A DNA stretch of 64,000 nucleotides from Batkoa obscura (GCA_030770535.1 JASVEC010000001.1:1984001-2048000); one strand, 5' to 3'. Counted from the stretch's first letter, positions 34,549-47,210 are shown. Program-made: numbers and translations. Notes: generated by a model from the letters alone, not told the origin.

Positions 34549-36703
34549 TTAATTTAGTGAACCAAACTTTTCATTCCATTCAATATAAAAATCTAATTCT
34601 TTAGGATCTACAGAAGCTCTTACTTGTTTTAAAGCCAATAAAAGGTCATTTAGTTCTATTGGTCTAACTTCATCCAGCTTGGCAGTAGCAATACAAGCAA
34701 TACTACGAATGGGTCCAAGAGCAGCTTCACGGCATAAGCCATCCATATCCGATCCAGAATAGCCCTGTGTAAGTTTTGCTACATGGTCAATTTCCTCATC
34801 GGTAAGACCATGCGCTAAATTCTTTTTCAATAAATTTTCTATAATTTTTCTTCTACCATTTTGTTCCGGCAATGGAATATACACTCGTTTTCGAAACCTT
34901 CGTCGTGCTGCTTCATCGATTTCCTGTGGTCGATTGGTAGCTCCAATAACCAATACTCTATCGTCTTCTGAAGTGGCACAACCATCTAATTGAACTAAAA
35001 ATTCTGTTTTAATACGCCTTGTTGCTTCTACTTCGCCATCCGTTCTTTGTGTCAATAAAGAATCGATTTCATCTACAAATATAACTGAGGGTTGATGACA
35101 TCTTGCTACAGCAAATAGTGCTCGTACCATCTTTTCTCCATCACCGATCCATTTTGATGTCAATGATGACGAAGAGATAGAAAAAAAGGTTGCGTTACTT
35201 TGATTAGCAATACATTTACCTATCAACGTTTTACCTGTGCCTGGTGGTCCAAATAATAAAAGGCCTTTGGGTGGACCCAAAAGTCCTTTGAATATATCTG
35301 GTCTTAACATTGGCCATACGACAATCTCTTTAATTAAATTTTTAGCATGATCTAATCCTGCAATATCGTCCCAGTCTAACTTTAAGTCATGACTCATAAT
35401 TTCATTCATAATCCTTTCAACCATTTGTGGCTCTACATTTTTTAATCGTGGATCAACTTCTTCATCTTTATCATCTAAGTTAATTGTTTTCTTTTTCTTT
35501 TTGTTCGAATCTAAATTGTATGAACTATAAACAGTCAAATATACTCTTATAATAGTTTAAGTAAAGCTTACCTGTATTCCTTTCTAATCTCTTCAAATTC
35601 ATCCTCTTCATCAGTATCTCTCTTTTTTGCTGGATTTATAAATGGTTTATTGTTGTTATAGCCATGATTTTTATTATTTGAACGAGAGTTCAAATCTGAA
35701 GTTGATTTCTTTTTGGAATTCATTTGCTTGACAATAATAAATACGTTGATTATTACAAGTAAATTCAACTTACCAGTAACTGTTTTGCGGTTTTAAACTC
35801 TGTAGCACCATTTCTTCCTGATTCTGCTTCATCAGAATCATATTTCTTAGAAACCTTAATAATTAATAAACTTTTTATTTATTATTAAAATTACCTTTGG
35901 TGTGCTACTCGCCCTCCCTTGTTGTTTGTTACTCATGGGCTTTGCATTAGTATTATCATTACCACTATTGATAAAAATAAATAACTCGGCTTTAAAATGT
36001 TGAGTTATAAAATTATTACCCGTTAGTAACTATTGGTACATTAAAATCGGCCAAGCTTTTAACTTTGTATTTTTTGGGGAAAAACTATTGAATATCACAT
36101 TAAATGTCATGTTAAGACTATAATTACTCTTAAGCTTACCTTCAATGTGTATTCTGATAAACTACCTCTTTTTCCATTATCCTCCTGCTTAAACGCATCA
36201 AATAGAGAATGATTAACTTCTTGTCCAGTCAGTTTAAAAGTTAGTGGAGAATTTAAAATGGATTCATTAAAATTAAGATGATCTTTATCATCGGGTTTGA
36301 TTTCATTCCATAATTTTCTATGCTCCCTCAATAAGTCTAATTTCAAATTATTTTTTTGAAGGTGTAGATCATTTAAAACTCTATTCATAAATGGGATTCC
36401 CGATATTTTTTTACCCTTAGTATGTCCATTATCTAACTTCTTTAAACTTTCTTCCGTTCTTGGAAATAATAGCATTTTCGAATGCTCTAATTTATCACTA
36501 GCTGAATTGATATCCTTTAATGAAGACAGTAAATTGTTTAATTTTTGCTCAGGAGAGTGATTCTCATCTACTACTTTGAAACGCTCTACTTCTATTTTAG
36601 GTTGAAACTTCTTTGAGTCAAAATAGCTTAATGACAATGCTTCTTCTACTTCCAATATTGCTTCATCGAATACATCCGCTAAATTTGGCTTTTTACTTTC
36701 CAT
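34549..36703 (-). CDS. FIGNL1: Fidgetin-like 1 AAA ATPase
   Basis: In animals and plants FIGNL1 removes RAD51 from DNA and limits recombination. Six exons: 36140-36703, 36020-36084, 35895-35964, 35774-35854, 35572-35726 and 34549-35524; 636 aa (human 674). The AAA module is complete: Walker A GPPGTGKT about 404-411, Walker B VIFVDE about 459-464, sensor [16 protein letters not shown], and the C-terminal Vps4-like helix region ([12 protein letters not shown]). The block [20 protein letters not shown] before the ATPase is specific to FIGNL1 rather than spastin or Vps4. Upstream, FKTAKQLL (about 253) and FINPAKK (about 289) sit where animal FIGNL1 has FKTAKEQL and FVPPIPK, the latter being the RAD51-binding site. 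The N-terminal 180 residues are not conserved by eye. Confidence 0.93.
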
Positions 36704-37064
36704 ATTATCAATCCTATTTTGACATTTAAGAAGTAAAATGCTTAAAAGCTGTTTAATATTTAGTGAAATTTACCATTTAAGGTAGAATTAATGCAAAAAA
36801 GGCACTGCGCAATAATATATATCATGCTTATAACTGTTTTTCTATAGAGTGATTATTAATAGAATGTTAATAAAATAGACTATCCTAGTAGCTTATATTA
36901 AAATTTATTTATTAAAAATTACAAAATATAAGAGAAAAAATCTTCAATATTTCATTAAACCTGTATTATTAAAATAATATTTGACTATAACATTGAAATA
37001 ATTGAGGCTAAAAATAGAATAAAAGTTATCTAGAACAAAAGCTAAAAAACACTGGTAAATCGTC
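36704..37064. promoter_or_regulatory. Divergent promoter region, FIGNL1 / TFG-like
   Basis: 361 bp between two start codons on opposite strands; must contain both promoters. AT-rich, no specific motif named. Confidence 0.5.
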
Positions 37065-38638
37065 ATGACCAATAAAAAGGAAAAGGTATTTAGTGCTAAA
37101 ATTAAGATAGGTTTAATTATGGCTTTTGACATGAATCAAACAAAAGAAACAAATAAAATAAGTTTAAACGAAATGGAAGCAAATAAATATCAAAGTATTA
37201 GACAAATGTTACCTGTTCAAAATAGTGCCATTTCAATTAAATGTATTAATATATAATTTACGATTATATTTTGTTAAAAATAAACTTTCTATAGGTAAAT
37301 GTGCAGGTGAAGTTCGCAGAGTCACCATTCATAATGTTCCCACTTTTGATGAGTAGTAATAATAGTTTTAAAATAAGTTGTATTAATAAGCTTTAGACTT
37401 CTTTTTTTGGTTCATCGTTTATTTAGAAGTAGACTTCCTGCCAACCTTAATAACATTGTGTTGAAGTATATCGACGAAGGTAATATTTAATTTAATTTAG
37501 ATTTATTCCATAACTATGAATAAACTATATATAGTGTTAATGGTTTGTTAATATTTTAATAGATAATGACCTAGTGTCAATAACTGATGATATTGATATT
37601 AACCATGCAATGGCTATATCAAATACTATTAAAATACTAGTATATGGTAATGAATATATATAATATAGATATAGCCATTAAACTTTATTTTAGATCATGA
37701 AAGAAATCCATTCCCAGATTTACCGACTCAACTTACTAACTTTTACTCAAATAATAATAAAATAAATACCTTAGATTTTTTAGAAGTTAGACAAGAAATA
37801 AGAGATATCAATAATAAGCTTGATCAATTATTTCACTCTTTGAAGAAGGATGTAAAATCTGAAAGTAAATAAAACCATAACATCATAAATTATGTTTCTA
37901 ATTATTTTATTAAAGATAAAACAAAACATAATAATACACTTTCTAATTCCGACATGGGTAATAATTTTAGAACCTTAAAAATATTAATCTTAATTTTATT
38001 TAGACCAACTTTTAGAGGGAACCAATGCTTTAAAGTTGGGAAATGCCTCAGATAGTACCTCAGGAGGTCCTAACATGAATTCTCAAGAAACTTCATCTCC
38101 ATCAAAACCTCAATCCTCTTATCCTCCCATTCCGCAACAATCAACTTATTCTGATAGCTCTCAAACATCTAGTAATATACAAAATTCTACACCCGCTCCT
38201 ACTAATCAACAGAATCAATATCCTCCAACTCAACAGCAAAATTCCTATCCGCCTGTACAACAAAGTATTCCACCAAATCAAATTCATTCTGGGAATCCAC
38301 TACATCAAGTACCTATTGGACAAAGTCAATCTCTATATCCCAGTGGCGGCCAACTTCCACCAAAACAAGGTTATGGCCAGGGGCCTTATTACCCATCTTC
38401 TCATCAATCTAACCCACAAGCCAGTGCTCCGTATCCATCGCAAAATAGTTTACCTCAACAACATCACCAATCTAGTTATCCACCCATTAGCAATAATTCT
38501 ACTGTCTCTGCTCAATATGGCCATACTTCTTATCCACCTACACCTTCCCATGCTTCTGGATATCCTCCACAATCATCTGGATACCCATCACAAGTCCCAC
38601 CTAGCCCAGGAGTATATCCAAATCCTTATCGTAATTAA
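37065..38638 (+). CDS. TFG-like PB1 and Pro/Gln-rich protein
   Basis: Animal TFG organises COPII carriers at ER exit sites. Six exons: 37065-37242, 37295-37352, 37391-37479, 37563-37646, 37694-37864 and 38004-38638; 404 aa (human TFG 400). Layout matches TFG: PB1 domain about 54-142 (ISIKCKCAGEVRRVTIHNV, then the OPCA acidic loop YIDEDNDLVSITDDID about 105-120), a short coiled-coil piece (VRQEIRDINNKLDQLFHSL), then about 200 residues of Pro/Gln/Ser/Tyr with many SYPP repeats. Exon 3 uses the first of two possible acceptors, because the other gives a stop and breaks PB1. The start may be Met1 (37065) or Met19 (37119). Another PB1 protein is possible but the P/Q tail argues for TFG. SEC31, its pathway partner, lies 2.1 kb away. 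Confidence 0.75.
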
Positions 38639-38707
38639 AACTGAACTATTTTAAACTTCAATAAAATTATATTTGATAACTCTTTTATGGTTAAGTTATA
38701 ATAAACT

Positions 38708-39655
38708 TTATTGAGAATATTCAGAGTTTCCACCACATGCTTCAACTAATTCCTCTTCTTCTTTTGTTAATCGCAAATCTATAGCATTAGAGATAAGGTT
38801 CCTTCTAAACTCTAAAGAAGTATTAAACTCATTAACATCAAGTTTTTTACCACCTAATCGATGACCGTCTTCGTTTGTAGTATGCGAAGAATAGTAAGTG
38901 TTATTAGGATTATAAGTCTTTGCATTCGATGTTCTAGAGCCTTTTCCTTTTGTCCAGTCCAATTGAATTACTTCTTTATTCAAGGTTCTATTCAACTCAT
39001 GAAATTTAGCATCATGTTCTGAGTGAATCATATGAGCTAACTCGTGCATCAATACCTTTTTAACTTGATTATAATTAATAAACCCAGCAAAGTCATCTGT
39101 CCTTAATCTTAAAGCAATAATTTGCCCTTTATTTTTATTATAGCCTAAAATCTCTTTTTTAAGGGGTGATAACTCTATTAAGCTACTAACTTGCCACTGA
39201 TATTTTTTCATTATTCCAACAACTCCTAAATCCTGTTTTAATTTTGACAGAAACTCATATGCCTTTTCTTGGTTTGGGAACTCTGGTAAGGTTTCTAATT
39301 TATGAAATGTATATTTGGATAACTTTTGCTCTTCAAAGTCAATTTGCTTTCTAGGGGCTGCTGAAGCTACCGTTATCTTTGGCCGCGAATGTAGTTCCTT
39401 TTCTACACGTTGTAACTTGGATATATCTTTAATTGGTGTGGCTATCAATGTTACTTTTGATCCGTCTTTTAATGAGGTTTGATCTACTCTCTCTTCATCT
39501 TTTAATATCCTTTTATATACCAACTTTAAATATTTCTTTTCAAGCTGAAGTTTTAAGGCTATTTGTTCTTTAATGCATGCTACTGTTGAATCAGAAGTAA
39601 CTTGTATTGACGTAGTGTTTCCTTTATATTGGATTAATATGCTAAATGACTCCAT
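38708..39655 (-). CDS. Ubiquitin-like/WLM-domain metalloprotease (Wss2-like)
   Basis: WLM proteases of the Wss1/SPRTN clan act on SUMO/ubiquitin-linked or DNA-crosslinked proteins. Single exon, 315 aa. Residues 1-75 form a ubiquitin-like domain (LQLEKKYLKLVYKRILKDEE). The WLM zinc site is intact: HELAHMIHSEHD at about 204-215, with His204, His208 and His214 as ligands and Glu205 as base. An N-terminal UBL fused to WLM is the arrangement of fission yeast Wss2 and plant homologues rather than budding yeast Wss1. Only 69 bp separate its stop from that of the convergent TFG-like gene, so 3' UTRs probably overlap. Confidence 0.88.
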   Translation of the reverse strand: MESFSILIQYKGNTTSIQVTSDSTVACIKEQIALKLQLEKKYLKLVYKRILKDEERVDQTSLKDGSKVTLIATPIKDISKLQRVEKELHSRPKITVASAAPRKQIDFEEQKLSKYTFHKLETLPEFPNQEKAYEFLSKLKQDLGVVGIMKKYQWQVSSLIELSPLKKEILGYNKNKGQIIALRLRTDDFAGFINYNQVKKVLMHELAHMIHSEHDAKFHELNRTLNKEVIQLDWTKGKGSRTSNAKTYNPNNTYYSSHTTNEDGHRLGGKKLDVNEFNTSLEFRRNLISNAIDLRLTKEEEELVEACGGNSEYSQ

Positions 39656-40738
39656 TGATGTTTAAACTTGAAAAAAGCATTATTGTTCAGTTTTTATTTA
39701 TATAGCGGTTGCTTAGTGAGTGATTTTGATTACAAATCTAAATTTTATTAGTAATTTTATATTGATCTGGTAAAATCTAAAAAGATCATGATTTGAAATT
39801 TGCTTTAACTAGAGGTAAATGCTACCAGATACAGCTGCTGCAACTCTATTGCGATCTAGCTTGCACTAATTTTTGGAGCTCGTTATTTGTTTATTTGACG
39901 CCTAACCTTAGCTTTAGCCTGTTTTATTAAAAAATTATTTTCAATGAACAGTTTAATCAGGTTATAATAACGTTGCGGCAGCTACATATCAAATTAATTG
40001 CTGTTTCCGAAAGTATATTTGACTAAAAGTTAGTATTATATACGTTTAATTTTATATCACTATTTTTTATGATGCATTACTATATTGCTATTTACTGATA
40101 AATTGAATACTGGTTTATAATACTTGAAGCAATTAATACCATTAGTACCATTACAATTGTTTATAAAAATTTATCGGCAGAATAAATTTATTTAAAATAT
40201 AAATATAAATATAAATATAAATATAAGTAACTGATAATATTAAAACTATGATATTTTAAGCTTAAAATTTTTTAAACGTAAAATTTTTGCTTAATGAGAA
40301 TGTAGATTCTGACATTTAGCTTGATAAACTTCATTAAATAATAAATCGAGTATTTGAATTGTAGTCAAATTTAAAAATATTAAATATTATCATGAGCTAA
40401 AGTATGAAAGTTAAAACTTCAGAAACAATGTAGCTTTCCATGTGTAATTTTATTTATTTAAATTATTTTAAAGTCAAATAAACCTGTTTTTGGAAATAAC
40501 AATAGTTTAACTGTGCTTTTGAATGAGTTTTTATTAATAAAATCAAAATAAACTTAGAAAATAAAGTTGAAAAAAAAGCCAATAAAACCAAGAAACTTCA
40601 ATCTTTAACCTAGGCGAACCAATAAAAAATGAAAGAGTCAGATTCCACGTAATAAAATTTATAGGGTTCCAACTAACAAAGGATAATAAACAACCAAATT
40701 TCAAGATTCTATTTAAACTTTATAAAAAAAAAAGTAAA
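39656..40738. other. Divergent intergenic region
   Basis: 1.1 kb between the divergent WLM protease and SEC31 genes. Contains a 6-bp tandem repeat (next entry) and a CCAAT-like site (gaaccaataaa) about 120 bp before SEC31. No gene seen. Confidence 0.5.
40194..40226. repeat. Tandem repeat (ATAAAT)n
   Basis: Five copies of a 6-bp AT unit. Confidence 0.8.
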
Positions 40739-43700
40739 ATGAAATTAAAAGAGATATCAAGAACTTCAACGATTGCATGGAGTCCAATACAAAGTTGTCA
40801 AGCTATTGTTACCGGTACTGTAGCTGGTGCTTTGGATGAAAATTTTTCTAATACTACTGAACTGGAAATTTTTAAGTTGGACTGGGCTACTAAACAAACT
40901 GACCTAAATGAGCCCGCTGCTGTGGTTACTAGTAACGCTAGGTATTTAAAAATAAAGATAATTTAAATTATCGTTTTTAATATAGTAACATAGATTCAAT
41001 CGTTTAACTTGGTCTTTACCACAATCAGATTATAACCTTGGTATTATTGCTGGTGGTATGGAAAATGGAGAAATAGATTTTTGGAACCCAGAAAAAATTC
41101 TTGCTGGTGAAGGGTAAATCAAAAAGTTACTGTCATAAAATTTATGTTAATTTTTCTATTTTATAGCTCAGAAGCAAGTTTAATCTCTAGACAAAATAAA
41201 CACAGTGGAGCTGTCAAAGGCTTAGAGTTCAACCCATTCCAAGCTAATCTATTAGCTTCTGGCGGTGGTAATGGAGAAGTAATTGATAATATTTCATCCA
41301 TTAAGTTAATAATTTATAATTAAATAACCTTAGGTTTTTATTTGGAATTTAGGGGATTTAACTAAACCATATAATCCTGGGCCAAAAAGTTCTAAACTTG
41401 GAGATGTAACTGATTTATCTTGGAATAAAAAAGTACCCCATATTTTAGCAACAAGTTCCAACTCTGGTTATACAGTTATTTGGGATTTAAAGAATCGTAG
41501 AGAAGTTATGTCTTTAGGTTATCAACAATCTGGAAGCTCAAACTTTTCTCATGGTGGCGTTACTTCTGTTGCTTGGAATCCAGATTCCGTAAATTGTTTT
41601 GTTGACTATTTTAGCTTTCACTCATTATTCTATTTTAGGCAACTCAATTAGTTACTGCTTCTGAAGATGATAATAATCCTGTTATTATGCTATGGGATCT
41701 TAGAAATGCTAATGCACCAGAAAAAGTGTTTTCAGGCCATAATAAAGGTGTTTTATCTTTAGCATGGTGTCCAATGGATTCCGATCTTTTATTAAGTTGT
41801 GGTAAAGATAACCGTAATATTTGCTGGAACCCAAAGAATGGGGAAATATTAGGAGAAGTAAGATTAGTAAACATTAATAAGTTCACTATCTAATCTATTT
41901 TTTAGCTTCCTCAAAGTAATAACTGGGCTTTTGATATTCAATGGTCTCCACGTAATCCAAATATATTGTCTTCTTCATCTTTTGATGGAAAGGTGAATAT
42001 TAATCTATTGACTAATTTTATTTACTAACTTTATTTAAGGTTACGATTCATTCTATACTATCATCTGATGAAGAAAAAGTAAAAACAGAGGTAGAAAATA
42101 ATGAAGATTTCTTTAATTCTAATGTCAGTGCCAATACTACTGCTTCAACCTTAAAACTAAAACAACCACCAAAGTGGTTCCGTCGTCCAGTTGGTGCTTC
42201 TTTTGGATTTGGTGGTCAATTAACTAGATTTAATAATACAAAGGGATCTGTCATCAGCGTTACTAATATTGTATCTGAACCAGTTGTTAAAGAAAGAGCG
42301 GAAGAATTGAAACAAGTTTTGGAACAAGAAAATATTGATGAGTTTATTAACAGGAGAATAGAACAATCACCTGATGATAAGCTTAGCTGGGATGTCATTA
42401 AGCTTTTATTTGAACAAGATTCACGTAAGCAATTGGTTGATATGTTAATTAGCAATAAAGATCTTTCTATTGAAAAATTAAATGAAGAATTAGCCAAGTT
42501 TAATTTGGATAAAGGAAGCGAAGGTGCGGATGAACCAAAAGAAGAAATAAAAGAGACCACTAAAGAAACAGTACAACTAAATGAGCTAGAAAATACTGAA
42601 GAAACCCAACAACTTAATGAAGAAAGTAATGATCATTTGTTTGGTGATAATGCTGGTCACGAAGACGATTTCTTTAATAAAACTCATCAAACTCAAGGAC
42701 AACCTATCGTTGAACAAATCGAAGACAAAAAGGATGAAATAATTTCAGACCCATTTTCGATCATTGGTTCAAATTCAGATTTACAATCGTTATTATCTAA
42801 ACTAATTATTGTAGGAGATTATAAATCGGCTGTCAAAGCATGTCTCAATAATCAACAATATGCTGATGCTCTGTTGATTGCCATGGTCAGTGGTAATGAG
42901 TTACTTGAGAAAACAAAGAATGAAATCTTTAAATTACGTCGTAATGAAGCTTCCTATGTAAGATTATTAGAAGGCGTAGTCAATGGTAACCTTGAGGATG
43001 TTGTACATAATGCTGATTTAGAAGAATGGGAAAAGATATTGACCATGCTTTGTACTTACGCCCAAGGGGAAGAGTTTGGTTTATTAACTGAGAAACTTGG
43101 TGTTAGATTGGCTAATAGCCCTGATAAGAGTGAACATAAAAAGAATGCTCTTTTATGTTTTCTGTTATCAGGAAATATTGAAAAAGTAGTTACTATTTGG
43201 GTTTCCGATTATCTTTCTAAACAAAATAATGCTTATGCAAATAATCAATTAAATAGTGAACAACCAACACCTTCAAATCAGATGTTTTATGATAGTAACA
43301 TTTTACAAGAATTAGTTGAAAAAGTGTCTTTATATATTAAAGCAGTCAACTTTGCAAGTGCTGAAAATGAGCAAGAGATTGAAAAGAACAAGAAACTGAA
43401 TACTCTTTATTCACTTTATTATGAGTATGCTCAATTTTTAGTTTCTCAAGGTTTATTAGATATTGCTGCCAAGTATCTTAATATGATTCCATTGAGTTAT
43501 AAAAAAGAAACAAGCGAAGATTCCTTAGATGAGTATTCAGCACTTAAATATCGTTTATACTACTCTGGCATTGATATAAGCTCATTTGATCCATCCTCTT
43601 TCCCATTTAATTATAATGAAATTGGTGGCAGCACTGGTACTGATAATAGTAATATTGCTCAACAACAGTACACTCAACCAAAAGCAACAAGCTATAGCAA

Positions 43701-45208
43701 TACTGCTAGTCAATATCCATCTACTGCACAAGAACCTTATTACGGTGGTGGCTACCAATTATACAATAATGCTGGTTTAGATCAAAGCTCAACCAATCAG
43801 TTGTACAATATAACTCCATTAGATCAAACCTCAACTAATCAATTATATAACCCAACTGGTTTAGGTCAAACTTCTGCCAATTCATTGTACAATACAAATA
43901 CTACTGCAAATAATTCAGATATATCTAGTTTATATAACCCATATCCAAACTATCCACCAACTAATACCAATACTCTCAATAATAACACATATCCAAACTA
44001 TGATAATAATAATATCAATGAAATTCAAGAAAGTATTACCCCACCTTCAGTACAGCGTGGCGGACCAGGATGGAATGATCCACCAACAGAAGTATTTGCT
44101 AGTAAACATAAGAGTAATGCTAATAAAGCTTCAGCTTTAACTAATCCATTTGCTAACTCACCATCACCAATGAATAGTATGCCTATTCCAAACCATCAAA
44201 ACACTTCAGCACCACCAGCCTATGGAGGAGTTAACAAAAACTTACCACCACCACCAAAAGGCGGAAAGGCACCTACACCATTCTATCAGCATAAAGAGCA
44301 AAATACTAATCCTAATGTAAATCAAAATATTGGATTCCAACCACCTCTACCACCACAACATCATCAGCTACAGCAACCCCCATCTCATTTACCACCCCAA
44401 CAACATAATCAACAACAACAACAACAACAACAACAACCTATATCCCATATGCCACCACCACAACAAAAACCTTTATATCAGACAAATCCAGTTAAACCAA
44501 CTCATGCTGCACCACCATCTCAACCTGCTCAAAGGGTACCTTCTGGACAACCAGGACAAGTACCAGGACAAGCACCAGGACGTAACCCACAACAACCATT
44601 ACATCAACAACAACAACCACCACGTCAGCAACCTTTCCACCAACAACAACAACCACAGCAGCAACAATTATCAGCTGTATTATCACCACCTCAAGCTAAA
44701 CAAAATGGTGATCTAATTATTAATTACATTAAATATAATATTAATAATTTATAGTATCATTAGATAGAAATAAAATGCCACCAAAATATAAGGAACTATA
44801 TGAAATGTTAAATAAACATATTGTTACATTTAAAAGTTTAGCTTTGGTAAGTTTATTTAATAAAGATATTTAGTATAAACTAATTTATTAATTAATTTAT
44901 AGCCGCCACCCCAAATGAAAATGTTTGCTGATATTGAAAAACGATTGAATCAGTTATTTGATAGTATGAATCAAGATACTTTAGCTCCTTCAATTTTATC
45001 TCCTTTAACCGAGTTTGCTAAAGGTAAGTTTTAATATTATCATATCTTTAAATACATAATGCTAATATTCTTTATAGCCCTTGATAGAAAAGATTATGCC
45101 AATGCTATTTCCTTACATTCTCAATTAGTATCTACTCATGTTAACCAAGTTGGACCTTGGGTCGCTGGTTTAAAACATTTAGTTACTTTATTAAGATCTA
45201 AACCTTAA
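40739..45208 (+). CDS. SEC31: COPII outer-coat protein Sec31
   Basis: Forms the outer cage of COPII vesicles with Sec13 and stimulates Sar1-Sec23. Ten exons: 40739-40941, 40994-41113, 41167-41278, 41334-41588, 41639-41857, 41906-41992, 42040-44707, 44755-44846, 44903-45023 and 45078-45208; 1335 aa. N-terminal WD40 propeller about 1-340 ([55 protein letters not shown]), then [16 protein letters not shown], the Sec13-binding insertion, an alpha-solenoid (about 480-780), a long Pro/Gln/Asn-rich segment, and a conserved C-terminal helical domain encoded by the last three small exons ([15 protein letters not shown] to [15 protein letters not shown]). Leaving out those exons would truncate the protein at a spurious stop at 44752-44754. 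Poly-Gln runs are lineage-specific. Confidence 0.95.
44410..44436 (+). repeat. CAA microsatellite coding poly-Gln
   Basis: Nine CAA codons in the Pro/Gln-rich segment of SEC31; further CAA clusters lie near 44605-44665. Confidence 0.85.
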
Positions 45209-45842
45209 ATTGAAATTTTAGGCCTAATATGATATACTCTACTCCCTTCTTGAACACCCCTTATGAAAAGTCTTGATAACAAATAAATAGTACTTTGTTA
45301 TATAGTTTTTTGCCAGTTTGTAGTTTTTTCAATATTTTTCTAGTTTATTTAAGTTTAAACAAAAAGAATTGTATTTATTTAACTAATAATATATCTTGGC
45401 GATGCTGAGTATATTAAATAGGTATTAAAATTTTATGCTAATATTATGGTCTAACATTTAAATAGTTATGATTAATCTATTATTTTTATATTTTAAAATC
45501 TAATACAATTAGTAACTTTTAAATTACTTAACCATGACCATCTTGAATTCATTAAATTAATAAATTCTTCTAGATTTTACTAGAATAAAGCCAAGTTTAA
45601 GCCTACCAATAAAGGCTTACCAGCAATTCAAGAATAACGTTGAACTCGCAGCTTCAATGTCATCGAAGCTTTGCAATTCATCCAAAAATCAACGAATCAA
45701 AAGACTACTAATTCAAAATAATAACAATTTCGATCTAAGCAAATAAGCAAATTCGAGAGGTGACTAACTATATAAAGCATCAAGAAAAACTGGATTAAAA
45801 GTTTTTAATAAAATAAAATTTGATAAAGTAAATTAATAAAAC
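45209..45842. other. Intergenic region upstream of MBF1
   Basis: Carries the SEC31 3' flank and the MBF1 promoter. Contains the dyad TTCTAG-ATTTTA-CTAGAA at 45568-45585 and a short GC-richer stretch near 45590-45700. No gene seen. Confidence 0.5.
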
Positions 45843-46337
45843 ATGGAAGATTGGGATAAAGTCACTGTAATTCGTAAACGTCCAGAACGTGCTACTGTAG
45901 CTAAGGGAGCATCAGCTGTTAATCAAGCCTTCCGTACTGGTGGTGTATCTACTGAAAAGAAGTGTAAGTATTAAGATTTTATAAAAAAGCTATTAATATT
46001 GAAAAATTAAATTAAATCTTCACTAGTCACTGGAGGTTCTAACAAATCCGCCGATGCTGAATTTCAACGTAAAGCTAAAATTGATGCTGAAACAGATGCA
46101 GTTGCTCCAGCTTTATTAAGCTTAGATGTTGGTAAAACAATTCAAAAATTTCGACAAGAAAAAGGGTTAACGCAAAAAGACCTTGCTACAAAAGTCAACG
46201 AAAAAGCTAATATTATTAATGATTATGAAATGGGTCGTGCTCAACCTAATCAACAATTGCTCGGTAAACTTGAACGTGTATTAGGCGTTAAATTAAGAGG
46301 GAAAGATATTGGTGGACCATTGTTTAAGAAGAAATAA
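45843..46337 (+). CDS. MBF1: Multiprotein bridging factor 1
   Basis: Transcriptional coactivator linking bZIP activators to TBP; also helps prevent frameshifting at stalled ribosomes. Two exons, 45843-45963 and 46027-46337; 143 aa, the normal length. N-terminal MBF1 domain ([20 protein letters not shown]), then a Cro/C1-type helix-turn-helix about 80-135 ([40 protein letters not shown]) and the end [12 protein letters not shown]. The intron falls after AAG T within the linker. Confidence 0.97.
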
Positions 46338-46658
46338 GTTATTTTTTGAGCACTTTTTTTTGGAGATTAAAAGAATTAGATTTTTTTGAAGTTTAATAAT
46401 GTTTCTGACTATTTTTTTTTGTTATATTGTTACTTTATTATGATTATATCAGGTTTTATTATTGTAGTTTATTATCACTCGGTTTGTTTCATACTAACTG
46501 TCATAATTATTAGCCAAAATTGTGGAAAAAATGTGACAATTGATATATAAAACAAATCAAGTATAGTTAATATTTTCAATTGAAATTTAATTTCATGAAA
46601 AATTCAATCAAATTTGATTTAGTAATTTGACTTGAAATTTCTTGATTAATTTTACAAA
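46338..46658. other. Spacer
   Basis: MBF1 3' flank and SNL1 promoter; T-runs, no motif named. Confidence 0.5.
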
Positions 46659-47210
46659 ATGATACAACTAAATGAAGTAAGGAATCAAACAAAAACAAAA
46701 ATTAACAATACTAATAAACTACCATAAAGATACCAATAAATTATGTAATAGCCTCCATAATAGTTATAGGTTTGGGTTACTATTTATTAAATATCAATGA
46801 TAAGAAAGTGAAAACTAAAAAAGTGGAGGTAATTCATTACAATCTAATTTTTTTAAATAGTAAATCTAATTCCCCTATCACAGCCCGAACTGACGGAAGA
46901 AGAACATCACATAAAGAAGCTCAACTCTATAAAGGCCGATAGTGAAAGTAAGATTGAGTTAATCTACCCTAAATTCATCACCAAATTAGATTTATATAAA
47001 GCTGGTGAAAAAACAGCAAAGTTAAAAGAGGAGATTAAGTTAGATCACGTTAAATTAAGTGAATTGTTGTTAACTAATTTAATTAAATTGGATGATATTG
47101 AATGTACTCATTTACCTGAAGTAAGAAGTCAAAGGAAATTAGTGATTAAATTTATTCAAGAAAAAATCAAAGAGATTGACCAATTGTGGGCTGAAATTAA
47201 AGAGGATTAA
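46659..47210 (+). CDS. SNL1: Snl1-like ER-anchored BAG-domain protein
   Basis: Yeast Snl1 is a BAG co-chaperone in the ER/nuclear envelope that binds Hsp70 and ribosomes. Three exons: 46659-46676 (18 nt), 46730-46828 and 46884-47210; 147 aa (yeast Snl1 159). The 18-nt first exon (MIQLNE) is needed because the next exon has no ATG and is preceded by stops. A single membrane helix lies at about 9-25 (INYVIASIIVIGLGYYLL), followed by a basic linker and a helical charged domain of BAG type ending VIKFIQEKIKEIDQLWAEIK. BAG identity is based on length, topology and helix spacing rather than on a strong motif. Confidence 0.7.

Noticed and set aside
45568-45585. TTCTAG...CTAGAA dyad before MBF1 as a heat shock element
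   Set aside because: Unit spacing and sequence do not follow the nGAAnnTTCn rule well enough; treated as a chance dyad.
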